64,000 nucleotides of DNA from Hygrocybe punicea (GCA_963556145.1 OY744463.1:3348001-3412000), one strand, 5' to 3'; positions 1 to 11,200 are shown, counted from the first letter of the stretch. Numbers and translations: made by a program. Notes: generated from the letters alone by a model not told the origin.

Positions 1-450
1 AAGATGCAGTGTCTCTAACGACCCGGAATCACTACGTATATAGTCATATATCATGTATCTACGTTTCCCGTCTCCTAGTACATAGCATTCCTCCACTCCA
101 CTCCTCTCCCATCAGTTACAGCCTTCACTTGTAGTACATGGTTACTATAGCACAGGATCACTCCCAGTAGTATAAAAGATGTACCCTTATACTACAACCA
201 TTATCATATCCATATCACATTGCATCCTATCATATTGCATCCCTTCAGTTCTATTTCTTAGTCCTCGCTTCGTATCGTCTCCATATTAGTATTTGTACTC
301 CACTCCCTTCACTTCCCCCCTGATCCGGAACCCTGGATTCGGGTTGGATTGACTAGACTACATAGACACTAAACTCCTCTGATCACTTCTTAGCTGATCA
401 CCCTTTCGGTAGATTCCCATTCCGGGTCTACAACAGAACTCGCCGTCACA
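1..450 (+). repeat. LTR, family A, 5'-truncated by window edge
   Basis: The sequence matches the last three quarters of the family A LTRs found complete at 22743-23335, 38618-39209, 46525-47116 and 50880-51471. It begins about 150 bp into the LTR and ends with the family's terminal GTCACA. A TATA-like box (TATAAAAG) lies at 171-178. The flank after position 450 is proline-rich coding sequence of another family and not the primer-binding site, so this is a solo LTR or a 3' LTR whose partner lies left of the window. Confidence 0.85.
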
Positions 451-1931
451 ACATGTTCATTGGACTACCCGCACCTACGTACCACGTACCAGAGCACCAC
501 AGGTCCCATTGCGAGCCAACACAGGCCATCCCTGCCGTTGTCGAGTCCCCAACGCCATGTCACGCAAATTCGTTTGGTACCCCCGTCTAGTCGATGCCCT
601 TGGCCACTCACACCTTCATTAGACACCCTGCCACCTCGTACCACATCTCAGCACCCCACAGCATCCCTTGCGAGTCCATACCAGCTGCCCCTGCCGTTCT
701 CGAGGCTCCACTCGTGTGCCACGTCAATCCGCCTCATGCACCCGCCTATTCGACGTCCCCAGCCTCGCCTCCCTTTGTTGGATGACCCGCCGCCTCATAC
801 AACACCACAAGTCCCCACACCATCCTTCGCAAGCCCCCATGAGCCGCCCCAGCCGCGTTTGAACCCCCAACATCGTGCCATGTCACCGTGCCTCGCAACC
901 CAGCATATTCGACATCCCCGGCCTGTCATGCATTCATTCGACCACCCACCACCTCGTACAGCATCCCAGAGACCCACAGGACCACTCACGAGTCTGTGCA
1001 AGCCGCCCCCGCCGCGTTCGAACCCACAACGCCATGCCATGTCACTCGACATCATACCCACCATCCGAGGCCAATGACCACCGCATACAACTACCCCCAC
1101 ACTCTCGTTCACACCCCCGCACCTCTGCATGGTCCTCTCCTGTCCAAAACGAGTCCACCCCCATCCCTTTTTGTCCTGTGCAAGCCGCCACATCACCCCA
1201 CATCAACTCCCACTCTCGGTCCCCAATTCCCAGCCATCCCCAGCCTCGTCCACCCCCATTCAGCTACCTACACCCTTGACCAACCCCACGATGCCCCTCA
1301 AGTCCATTCACAAGCCCAAATGAAGCCCCCAGTTGGTTACAACTGCAAACCTGCATCCGCTGGCTGCCCAAACCTGTTCCCGACCCCACGCACCCGCAAT
1401 TGAGTCCCTACGCCTACATCCATGTCCACGTCCCCGCACCCTTGTCTGCATCCCTGTTGTCATTCCCAGCCATCCCTACACCACCCCTGCACCAGACATC
1501 GCCCTCGCCCTTGTCCTCCCCTGTCCACCAATCTTCTGCCTTCGACGATGACCTCCCATTTCCTCTTTCCTCACCATTTCCATCACCACCTTCGACTCTG
1601 ATACCCCCCGATCACCTTCCACAGGTTCTCACAGGTTTCTTTAGAGTAGCTTCACCCTCAGCACCCTCAACACCCGAACCCATGTCTACCCAGTTCCTTG
1701 CTGCCAACAATGAAACCCCAATTACCTTGCATGCTATTGAGCAGACAGTGGCTAAGCTGGCCCATTGATTGGAGATGCTGGAGATTTATGTCTTGTGTGA
1801 CTATTGAGGTTTTGTTTAGTTTTATATTTGAGTATTTTACCCTCCCACTCTCGTTCCCACCCTTTTCTCTTATTTCTTCGTCATCTTCGTGTTTATGACT
1901 GAGGGCAGTCATTATTATAGTTCCCTGGAGA
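451..1931 (+). pseudogene. Proline-rich gag-like ORF remnant of LTR family E
   Basis: Broken reading frames encode a Pro/His/Thr/Ser-rich protein. The best frame around 888-1403 is similar to the proline-rich proteins at 14708-16609 and 17435-19339, sharing for example a VQAAPAAFEP block. The C-terminal stretch ends near 1768 in a leucine/alanine-rich helix like the one that closes the 14708 ORF. In-frame stops and frame changes show decay. It is followed by a family E LTR, so I read it as the 3' half of a non-autonomous LTR element. No zinc knuckle, protease or RT is visible. Confidence 0.6.
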
Positions 1932-2186
1932 TGTAGAGACTGGTATCTCCCTGGGCACATATTCCCTCTATTCCCTCTATTCTACATTCCTTCAGTTTGC
2001 TCTTCTCACTTTCCAATCACCTCTCCCAGTTCTCCTCCTTGTTTCTTGTTATAGATACTATATAGTACCTATATAGTGGCTTATGTCCATAGTTACAAAC
2101 AAGAAGAGATTCTTGGGTTTTTACCCCATTGACAAGACTCGCAAAAACACTGAGATTCCACACCTACAAAGGCTGCCCTCTCTACA
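1932..2186 (+). repeat. LTR, family E (3' LTR)
   Basis: It starts TGTAGAGAC and ends CTCTACA, and aligns with the tandem LTRs at 16755-17125, including a shared stretch with ACAAACAAG and CCCCA(T/G)TGACAA. The conserved pre-LTR motif shared by all families here (GGGCAGTCATTAT) starts at 1903, 29 bp upstream. Immediately downstream the sequence changes to the hAT-like element that runs on from 2187, so this LTR ends an insertion into that element. Confidence 0.7.
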
Positions 2187-2286
2187 GCATCGAACCATCT
2201 CGCCGCGTTCGGTCTGGGTTCAGATGCGGTCTGAAACCCAGACCGAGGTGGGCTCCCATGAGCTCCATTCTCCTCACGAATGGCAG

Positions 2287-3808
2287 TGTTACGGATCGCT
2301 TCTGCAGCGGGCTCCGGCAACAATCAACTTAACAGGGGATCGGATTCCAGAGGAGAGGAGAGCAGTTTTCATTGTTGCTTACAGCTAAGACAACACTGCT
2401 AACAGGGGGGGGTCAAGGTCTAGTGTCATTGCGAGCCGTGGGGGTTACCCAAAACAAGATGAGTCTGCCCCAAGAACCAGACTAAACGTAAAGAAAGGAA
2501 AAGAAGAAAAAGTCCGAACCAACAACAAGAACAGTATATATAGTGACTGGTCTTGAGGGGAGGTAAATAGAAATACAACCATGAAGCCACAACATGTCCA
2601 ACTCTACCATGTGTTCACCATGAGGCGTACATGAGGCGTCCTCATGTCGATGTTCTCGCGATCCAACTGGAGGCCCGGGTGTCGTTGAGGATAGAAGAGG
2701 TCCGGATGACTCGGATGATTTGTCATCGGATCATGTGACATGCAGAATTGCCAATTCGGGGTCTACACTTGCTGTAACGGGCAAGTGTGCAGTTTGGCAA
2801 GTGCATTGCACGGTCGGGTCGAAGATGGGTATCGTCCAGTGTGGGGTTGGTGATGAGAGTGTCTTGAGGTGGTGTGGATGTAACAGCAAAGTCGGCATGA
2901 AAGAAAACAAAGGAATGTGCGGAAGGAAAACCAACAAGGACGGTGGGCTAGTCGAGATCAGAAATGTGAACAGCATAAGCTGTACCGGATGACGATGTCT
3001 GTGTTGATGACGTGTCGAGGAGCGGTGTCTTGTCCTGTTCATGGAACAATAGGGTCCATCTGATGTTGGTATCGTCCAAGAAAGGGTATCGTTGTAAATG
3101 AATGTGGGAGGTAACAAGGTTATGGATAAAAATGGATAAAGGAATGTATGTGCTTCGGCGATGGTCGGCTTGGAGGGAACAGTGAATTGTCGTGTGATCG
3201 AGGATTGTTCAGAGTGCTCAAGCAGGTGAGGAATGTCGTCGGATCGTCAGGGAGGATAATGGTAGGCACGGAATACGAAAGTGGAAACCATATATCCAAG
3301 AATGGCAATTGTCAATTACGTATTGATATATTGTCGAGGTGGAAGTCGGAAGTATCGATGGCGGAAGGATTTCGGTGCCGATGCCAAAGATAGATCATAA
3401 CAATGTAGAAACCGATCAGGAAGGTGATGGCAACGCTGCCAATAACAATTACAGTAATGAGCTGTGTCGGGAGTACAGCCATTGTGAATCGGTTTGTCGT
3501 GGGATGAAGTCAACAATATGTCAGGGCGAGGGAAAAGACAATAGCGATGATGTCCGTCGGCAAGGAGACTATTCGGGTACAACAAGGTCACGTGGGATAT
3601 GTCCATGGTCGGTCTGGATTGTTCTAGAAGAAGGGACAAAAAGAGAACAAGGATAAGAAAATACAAGGATGTTCGAATGAAGAAACAATGACGTTGAAAG
3701 GAAGACAAAGGACAAAAAGAAATGAAAAAGGAAGGTGTGCAGTGCAGAATTGTCATGGTGGGTATCGGAATGGGCATCGGGGTTGGAAGCGGAGTTGGAA
3801 ACGTAACA
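2287..3808. mobile_element. Putative solo LTR of 1.5 kb
   Basis: The insertion is bounded by TGTTACGG on the left and ACGTAACA on the right, giving a 7-bp inverted terminus. It is flanked by a perfect 5-bp duplication GGCAG at 2282-2286 and 3809-3813. Removing it restores the hAT-like sequence as seen around 7660. A TATATATA stretch lies near 2536. No convincing coding region is visible inside; frames that cross it are chance. The TG..CA ends and 5-bp duplication fit a solo LTR of an unidentified family, unusually long. Confidence 0.6.
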
Positions 3809-3813
3809 GGCAG

Positions 3814-4424
3814 GCACATATCAATAGATATGGCACTGCATATTGCGAGGTAGATGGGTGTGGGGGAGCCCTCCGGTGTCCCCAAGGGATGTGGAGGGAT
3901 GGGGGGTCTTGTCCCATGGTCCCTGCCTGGCATTGCCGGCATTGCTGCTGCTGGCGCTGGCGCTGCCACTGCTGCTGCTGCCGTTGCTGCTGCTGCTGCT
4001 GCTTCTGTTGCTGCTGCTGCTGCTGCTGTTGCTGTTGCTGCTGCCATTGCAGTTGCTGCCGGCACTGCCGCTGCTGTTGCTGTTGCTGTTGCCGCCGCTG
4101 GTGATGGTGGTGGTGGTGGTGGTGATGTTGCGGCTGTCCTGTGGGTGGTGTTGCTGCCACGGCTGCTGCTGCCGGTGTTGCTGCTGCTGCCGGTATTGCT
4201 GCATTGCTGCTGTTGCCAGCGCTGCTGCTGCTGGCTGTTGCCGTTGTTGTTGTTGCTGTTGCCATCATCGTTGTTGACATTGACGTTGATGTTGCCGTTG
4301 CCACTGCTGGTGGTGGTGGTGGTGGTGGTGTTGCAGCTGTCCCGCGTCCATTGGCATTGCGTTGGCATTGGGATCCATTTTGTGCCGCGGTGGTGTGCTT
4401 GCGATGTGGTCACGGTCGAGTTTC
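3814..4424 (-). other. Low-complexity exon of the hAT-like element, with CTG/CAG repeats
   Basis: Read on the minus strand, this segment follows a 47-nt intron (4425-4471, GT..TACTAAT..AG) and encodes a conserved start (HIASTPP-like), then long Gln, Asn, Ala and Thr runs, then a conserved block RDHGTRPP-PP-PLGTPEGSP and SIDMCLP. The same order occurs in the copy at 6943-7670. The 3945-4260 part is essentially interrupted CTG repeats. Conservation of the intron and the flanking peptide blocks suggests a transcribed region, but no function can be assigned and the repeat tract varies in frame. Confidence 0.5.
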
Positions 4425-4744
4425 CTGTAACAGATAATATTAGTAAAGTTAAGATAAATGATAAAACTTACCTGTGTCCATGAACGCGACATTGTGTCAC
4501 GTTCATGGGCCTTGCGTTGTTGTTGTTGGTGAAGAAACCTTCGTGTAATGGTCACATGATACCGTTTAACACGAAAAAGTAAGTAAAGAAATATGAAAAA
4601 CAAATGAAATAAATACCTTAAAAATATCCGCGTTTGCGGTTTGGATGCGGTTTGGAGCTGTTCAGGAAATCCAGCTGGCCTCGAAACCCTGAACCGAACC
4701 TGTGGTCTGGTTCAGCATTTGGCTGAACTTAGACTGAACCCCAG

Positions 4745-5381
4745 TGTGACGGCGAGTTCTGTTGTAGACCCGGAATGGGAATCTATGGAAAGGGGTGATC
4801 AGCTAAGAAGTGATCAGAGGAATTTAGTTTCTTTTAGAAAGGTCTAGTCAATCCAACCCAAATCCAGGGGTTCAGGAATCAGAGGGTGAGTGTGGGGGAA
4901 AGGACGAAGACAAGTATAGACGATACAAAGAGAAGACTAAGAAATGGAACTGAAGCGGGATGATAAGACGTGAGGGGGAATGGTATCCTATATTTTCTAT
5001 TTGTCTGGGTGTCAGTATTTTCTATATATTTTGTAGTATAAATGTGCTACTTTTAACTGTGAGGGATCCTGTGCTGTAGTAACCATGTACTACAAGCGAA
5101 GGCTGTAAATGATAGGGGGAGTGGAGTGAAGGAATGGTGGAGTGGTGCTATGTACTAGGAGATGGGAAATGAAGATACATGATATATAACTATATACGTA
5201 CTGATTCCGGGTCATTAGGGACATTGCATCTTGAGTAGGAACGATTCTGGAGGCGGAATCTGGAGCGGAATCGATGGAAACAAGCAGAATCGAACGGAAT
5301 CGAAGATACAGGAATGGGAATGGACGGGAACGGTGTCTGATATGAAGGGGAAATGGATCCACATGATCTGGAGCCTCTACG
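4745..5381 (-). repeat. Solo LTR, family A, reversed
   Basis: This is the reverse complement of the family A LTR. It starts TGTGACGGCGAG, the complement of the usual LTR end, and stops at GGAGCCTCTAC, the complement of the usual start. The 4-bp flanks are CCAG (4741-4744) and CCGG (5382-5385), which would be a duplication with one CpG transition. The hAT-like sequence resumes on the right. It is somewhat longer and more diverged than the other copies, so it is an older insertion. Confidence 0.8.
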
Positions 5382-5437
5382 CCGGGTTCAGTTCGGGGTT
5401 TGAACCAGGTTCAGCTAGGTTCGGAACTGAACTACGG

Positions 5438-6240
5438 TGTAGAGGGTCCTCAACCCTCTGAGGCCGTAAACTCGATCTCTCACGAATCCACTTGAACCCA
5501 ATGTCTCTAGCAATCCACACTTGAACCTGACGCAACCCGATGCAACCTGATGCAACCCGATGCATACCAACTAGCACGGCCGCTCACATACCTGGTCAAT
5601 CCATCTCCTAAAGTCACGGAACTCCAAATATCGAAGATAGATCTCATCGGACTGGGATCCCGACATCGGACTTGCCTTATTCGCGCCTAGCGTCTCCCTT
5701 ATGGAGATATAGTAAAGTATATTACATCTTTTACAGGTTTTTATATCTTCTACCCATTTTCCCTGTCATGGTCGCCTCACAACCCTCTTCCTACTTCTCC
5801 ATTTTTATTCTCCTTTGTTTTCTCTCATCGGCCAAGGACTCTCGTCCGAATCTAGGTACAGATATTTGTAGTATAAAAACAGTGCCCAAGCGCCATCTCT
5901 GAATAAGAAACCAGTTCCCCCGCTTTCTCCCACTCAGAATCCGTCTCCTACCAAAATCACTTACTCTTTTAACTCATCGGTTTGCTCGACACTCTCCCCA
6001 TCCTTCTACCGTCTTTATCTCTACATCTCTCGTCACCCGACACCCGACCCACCGTACCCGACATCGTCGGCTTCGTTGGCTTCGACCGGCCTCGATAGAT
6101 TTCAGTAGTTTACTCGGCGGCTTCTTACCATTTATATCCTATCATCTTACTGAAGCTCGCTAGACTATTCCTTGTCACTTTCACGCTGACACCACAGGTT
6201 AGGATCATCATTCCGCAGCCACCCTGACCTCGCCACTACA
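5438..6240 (+). repeat. 5' LTR, family B
   Basis: It begins TGTAGAGGGTCCTC and ends CACTACA. A TATA-like box (TATAAAAA) lies at 5872-5879. It matches 52043-52835 closely and 42026-43381 once the solo LTR in the latter is removed. It is followed after two bases by the primer-binding site. Confidence 0.9.
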
Positions 6241-6242
6241 TC

Positions 6243-6260
6243 TGGAGCCCACTGCGAGGA
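6243..6260 (+). promoter_or_regulatory. Primer-binding site, family B
   Basis: The sequence TGGAGCCCACTGCGAGGA starts two bases after the 5' LTR. It begins with TGG, as expected for pairing with a tRNA CCA end. Near-identical sites follow the LTRs of families A (23338, 47119), C (14533) and E (17128), so one tRNA would prime all of them. I cannot name the tRNA from the sequence alone. Confidence 0.75.
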
Positions 6261-6303
6261 ATAGTCTAGCACCACCATAGCTTCTTCTTCCCGTATCCCA
6301 CCC

Positions 6304-6585
6304 TTGGACCGACGTCTTCGAGATCTTCCTCGAAGAACACTTCAACAAGAACTTTCTCTAGCCACCTTCGACCCGACAATCGACGATGACCTCTTTCAAC
6401 TAGTACCCGATGACCTCGCTCGACACAACAATCTTCTGCTGGTCTCAGGGTCTAATACACCCTTATATCTCTCATCCGACAGTTTCGAATTGGTCGACAT
6501 ACCGATCATCACTATAACACCCGACTCATCTGATCTTAGTTCCGCTCCCGCATCGCCTATGTCCCCGACCTCGACCTCGTTAGAA
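6304..6585 (+). pseudogene. Gypsy B gag, N-terminal piece
   Basis: The open frame encodes a leader rich in Arg, Leu, Asp and Ser and runs directly into the hAT-like insertion at 6586. After that insertion the same frame resumes at 7868. No in-frame ATG is obvious near the start; the frame opens from a TTG context at 6304, so the true start is uncertain. It is homologous in position to the A-family gag N-terminus but not closely similar. Confidence 0.6.
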
Positions 6586-7859
6586 TAGTGTTGCCGTAGT
6601 TCGGTTCCGAACCTAGCCGAACCCGGTTCAAACCCCAAACCAAACCCTGGGTTCAGTCTAAGTTCAGCCAAGTGCTGAACCGGACCGTGGGTTCAGTTCC
6701 GGGTTTCGAGGCCTGCCGGATTTTCTGAACGGCTCCAAACCACGTCCAAACCGTGAACGTGGATATTTTTAAGGTATTTATTTCATTTGTTTTTCGTATT
6801 TCTTTACTTACTTTTTCGTGGTAAACAGTATCATGTGACCATTACACGTAGGTTTTCTTCACCAACACCGCAACAACGCAAGGCCAATGAACACAGTAAG
6901 TCTCATAAAATTTCTTAACTTTACTAATATTATCTGCCACAGGCAACTTGACCGCGACCACATCGCGAGCACACCACCCGGCACAACACGGATCCCAACG
7001 CCAACGCAATGCCAACGGACGCGGGACAGCCGCAACACCACCACCACCACCACCAGCGGTGGCAACGGCAACGGCATCAACGACGACGGCAACGGCCATC
7101 AGCAGCGCCGGCAGCAGCAGAAGCGCCTGAAACAGCAGCAGAAGCACCTGCAACAACAGCAGCAACGCCAGCAACAGCAGCAACGCCGGCAGCAGCAGCC
7201 GTGGCAGCAACACCACCGCGACCATACCACCACCCGAAGAGGACAACAGCAGCAGTGCTGCACCAAGCCATCCAATGCCAACGGACACGGGACAGCTGCA
7301 ACACCACCACCAGCAGCGGCGGCAAGGCAACGACGATGGCGACGGCCAGCAGCAGCGGCAGCAATGCCAGCAGCAGCAGCAGCAGCAACAGCGGCAGCGG
7401 CAATGGCGACAACAGCAGCAGCGGCAGCAGCAACGGCGACAGCAGCAGCAGCAGCAGCAGCAGCCGTGGCAGCAACACCACCACAACCATACCACCACCC
7501 CGACGAGGACAACGGTTGGCAGCAGCAGCGCCGGCTATGCCACGCAGGGACCACGGGACAAGACCCCCCGTCCCTCCACATCCCTTGGGGACACCGGAGG
7601 GCTCCCCCGCACCCATCTACCTTGCGAAGTGCAGCGCCGTATCTATTGATATGTGCCTGCCATTCACAAGGAGAATGGACGGGGTGAGCCCACCTCGGTC
7701 TGGGTTTCAGACCGCATCTGAACCCAGACCGAACGCGAAGAGACGGTTCGACGCCGTCTGGGTCCGGGTTTGGCCATGTGCCAAACCGGACCCGAAGTTC
7801 AGTTCGCGGTTCCGCCAAAAAGGGTCGGAACCGGACCGAACTGAACTTCGGCAACACTA
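6586..7859 (+). mobile_element. Non-autonomous hAT-like element 1
   Basis: The termini TAGTGTTGCCG (left) and CGGCAACACTA (right) are inverted, and an 8-bp duplication CGTTAGAA flanks it (6578-6585 and 7860-7867). Eight-base duplications and a TAGTG-like terminus are typical of hAT elements. Inside are GGTTCGG-rich subterminal repeats, an intron at 6896-6942 (GTAAGT, TACTAAT, CACAG) and a low-complexity exon rich in Gln, Ser, Thr and Ala. No transposase is present. It interrupts the gypsy B gag. Confidence 0.85.
7090..7480 (+). repeat. Interrupted CAG/CAA trinucleotide tract
   Basis: Dense CAGCAG, CAACAG and CGGCAG triplets form the core of the low-complexity exon of hAT-like element 1. In different frames they read as poly-Gln, poly-Ser/Asn or poly-Ala. 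The reversed outer copy carries the corresponding CTG tract at 3945-4260. The tract lengths differ between copies, as expected of a slippage-prone repeat. Confidence 0.85.
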
Positions 7860-7867
7860 CGTTAGAA

Positions 7868-9488
7868 CCTCCGTCTACGTCACACTCGCTCTCGACATCG
7901 AAAACTCCGTCTTCGCCTTCGTCTTCGTCCTCGTCCATGTCCTCGTCTTCACCCACGCCTTCATTGTCAATGTTACCCGACCCGCTCATCGTACACCCGA
8001 CAACCGCTTCATCGACATCTCAGCTCCTTCCACCCACAATGACTTTGACCTCCGGATCTTTGACCGCTCCCCACGTTACTGCTCCCCATGTTACTCCACG
8101 ACAAATGCCCGCTCGTGGTCATTCTATGGCCCCGACCTTCAACGGGAACCCGCTCAATCTAAACCGCTTCTTCGAAGAAGTCGAGATACTTGCTGCCAAT
8201 GCTGCTCTCGACGATGCAGGACGCATCAAGCACAGTCTGCGCTACACGTCGCTTAGCAACTACAAGCTTTGGGCGAGTTTACCTAGCGCGACCGGCATCG
8301 ATTATGCCGCGTTCAAAAGGAGCGTACTTGTGCTATACCCAGGCACGGAGGATGATCATCGGTACACGATGGTGGATCTCGATCATCTCACCCACACCCA
8401 AACCAGTTATGGCATCCGTACTTGCGCCGAACTTGGCGAATACTACCACGAGTTCATCCGGATCTCAGGATTCCTCTTAGACAAGGGTTGAATCTCTCCT
8501 CGAGAACACAACATCGCATACGAGAACGGCTTCCATGCTGAGCTTAAAAAGGACATCAAAACCCATCTGCAGTACCAGAAGCCGGACCATTTCCATAGCA
8601 ACCCTTATGACTTCCAGGACTTCCACAACTGTGCCCACTTCCTGCTGGCTGAACCGTCCACCGTCTCCCGTCTATCGTCGACATCGCCTGCCGCCATCCG
8701 GTACTCGACTCCAATAGAACCTGCCACCCGCTACCCACCACCTGCTCGCTATAACCCGGTCATTCCTAAAGCGGAACCGGTCGAACCTAACGTATCCGAC
8801 CTCTTTCATCTCGTTTCACAACAACTCGCCGTCCTCACACAAGCCCTCACCGAACGAAACAACCCTCCAAAGCCTTGTGCAAATAGGGCTGAGCCGACCA
8901 CCGTGGGACAACAGGGGTTCACAAATTTTAATTGCCTCTTTTGCAACGACCCGTTCCATCGTATACACGATTGTCCCATCTGCGAGCAGTACACTCGAGA
9001 CGGAATATGCCGCAAGAACAAGCATGGCTGCATCATGTTGCCTAACAGAATGTATCTTCCAAAGGCTATTGTCGGCAAAAATATGAAAGATCGCTTCGAC
9101 GTGTGGCATGCACAGAACCCCGGCAACCACGCTCCCCCTGCCCATAACCCCACAGAACTGTTCCAATGCAACCCGCCGCCTCATGTCAAAACTAACTTCG
9201 TCTCCGCCGTCGAAGTACCGACTTACAAACCAGAGGTCACCACCGAGTACACCAACATCTTTCAGTCCACGACGTCCGACATCGACAACGACAACGAACA
9301 GATTAAGGTTCTGGAAGCTGAAGTGCAGCGGCTTCGTAAACGGGTTAGATTCGACGGCATAGAGATCCCCTCTAAAGCGAAAGGCAAGTCTAGAGAGACG
9401 TATCCCAATCCGCCCACCGCTTCCATGTCCGTCCCCGCCGAGAAACCCGCCGAGAAAATGGCCAGACCTATCAACGAGCAGCCGATCA
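7868..9488 (+). pseudogene. Gypsy B gag, main part with CCHC zinc knuckle
   Basis: Frames continue the gag interrupted at 6586. A Ser/Thr/Pro-rich linker is followed by a capsid-like region (FNGNPLNLNRFFEEVEIL, then YYHEFIRISGFL) that aligns with the family A gag at 47300-48877. A CX2CX4HX4C knuckle (CLFCNDPFHRIHDC) lies at about 8932-8973, followed by a coiled stretch with LEAEVQRLRKRVRF. A TGA at 8489-8491 sits where the A-family paralog has Arg, so CGA to TGA is likely. The frame ends at the second hAT-like insertion. Confidence 0.85.
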
Positions 9489-9868
9489 TAGTGTTGCCGT
9501 GACTACAACTAGCAGTCGACTTGAAGTTGTAGTCATAGCCGATTTTAGCCGAGTCAACCTCCGACTCGACTACAACTATCCAATCGACTCAACTTCGACT
9601 ATGCCAATCTGGCAAGCCGTAGTCGAGCTGACTTAGTCGACTGTAGTCGGTACTGTAATAATTATATAATTTTATTTATTTATTTATGACATCTAAATTT
9701 AAATGGCTTGAGAGCAGATTTGAAAGAGTTTGGGGGTGGCTTATATACCTTTCTCGCCACGCACAGACCATGTGACCTTGTTTGGTCAGCTGGAACAAAC
9801 ACAATCACGCAACGATTACACCCAAGGTAAGTGTAATTCGGGTTCGCGTTTATTCTACTAACTACTTA

Positions 9869-10660
9869 CAGCGGTTTTCATAAACATGCGGAAAAGTTGA
9901 AAAAAGATTTGAGGTGTAAAAATTTTGGACTTGGTGAAATTTCTCTTGTATCTCATGGAATACTGCATGGATTGAGATGGTTATAGAGGGAAAGTTGTAC
10001 TATTTCTTAAGGGCTTTCTACTCCTGTACTTACATTTGGACAATATTTAGTGTATGGTCAGTTGTAGATGAAGTAACAGGGAAACCAGGATTTTTTGAGA
10101 CCCAAAATGATATTGTCAAATTATGGCATCAAATGAGCTCCTATGAAGAAGATTGTAGGGAGAAAATTGTTCATTTTTTCAAGGGCTAGAAGTACATATA
10201 CCGTGTTTTTCTTGATTTTTGTGTTTTGAGCCAATATTTATAATTCTTGCAGTATTTTAATCCCAATGCAATCAAAAATAGTACTGATGTAATATTGGCT
10301 CAAAACACAAAAATCAAGAAAAACACGGTATATGTACTTCTAGCCCTTGAAAAAATGAACAATTTTCTCCCTACAATCTTCTTCATAGGAGCTCATTTGA
10401 TGCCATAATTTGACAATATCATTTTGGGTCTCAAAAAATCCTGGTTTCCCTGTTACTTCATCTACAACTGACCATACACTAAATATTGTCCAAATGTAAG
10501 TACAGGAGTAGAAAGCCCTTAAGAAATAGTACAACTTTCCCTCTATAACCATCTCAATCCATGCAGTATTCCATGAGATACAAGAGAAATTTCACCAAGT
10601 CCAAAATTTTTACACCTCAAATCTTTTTTCAACTTTTCTGCATGTTTATGAAAACCGCTG
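9869..10660. repeat. Palindromic (foldback) element, 370-bp arms
   Basis: The two arms 9869-10238 and 10291-10660 are near-perfect inverted repeats with a 52-bp spacer. Both arms translate to the same 70-residue frame. The ends read CAGCGGTTTTC and its complement, flanked by TA on each side (9867-9868 and 10661-10662), the usual target of Tc1/mariner-type elements. It lies inside the intron of hAT-like element 2. No transposase is recognisable; the shared frame may be a fragment of one or chance. Confidence 0.85.
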
Positions 10661-10939
10661 TAAACACCTCTAGGTTTTTTTCCTGCACCCTCGCGCCAAA
10701 CGAACGCGAACACGGCAACAGCAACAAGCAGATGGGATGCAGCCGAGAACAGGGACAACCCAGGCCAACCATGATAGCAAGAACGAGGACGACGGGAATG
10801 ACGACGATGGGGTAAACGAAGACAAGAACGACGATGAACGCAACAACGGCGAGAATGGGAAGACGACAACAAAGTGGGAATGGCAACTACAACAACGGGA
10901 AGACAACAACGGGGGAATGGGAAAATGAGGACAACGGAG

Positions 10940-11200
10940 ACCAGGACAAAAAGGACAACGGCAACAGGGATGATGATGGCAACGGGGACGACGATGGCAA
11001 CGGGGACGACGACGGCAATGGGGACGACGATGGCAATGGGGATGACGACGGCAACAGGGATGACGATGGCAACGGGGACGACGAGGACAACGGGGACGAC
11101 GAGGACAGTGAGCACAGGAACGGGGACGATGACGGCAACGAGGATGACGACGATGGCGACGACGAGGACAGTGAGCACGGGAACAGGGACGGGGGCAACG
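10940..11200 (+). repeat. GAC/GGC-rich minisatellite
   Basis: Tandem units of about 18 bp (GGCAACGGGGACGACGAT-like) encode a strongly acidic Asp/Gly/Asn run on the plus strand. It is part of the low-complexity exon of hAT-like element 2. A comparable acidic tract lies at 44740-45020. Confidence 0.8.

Noticed and set aside
3316..4413. 365-residue minus-strand frame
   Set aside because: It crosses the border of the 2287-3808 insertion, so it cannot be one ancestral gene; only the 3814-4424 part has a relative elsewhere.
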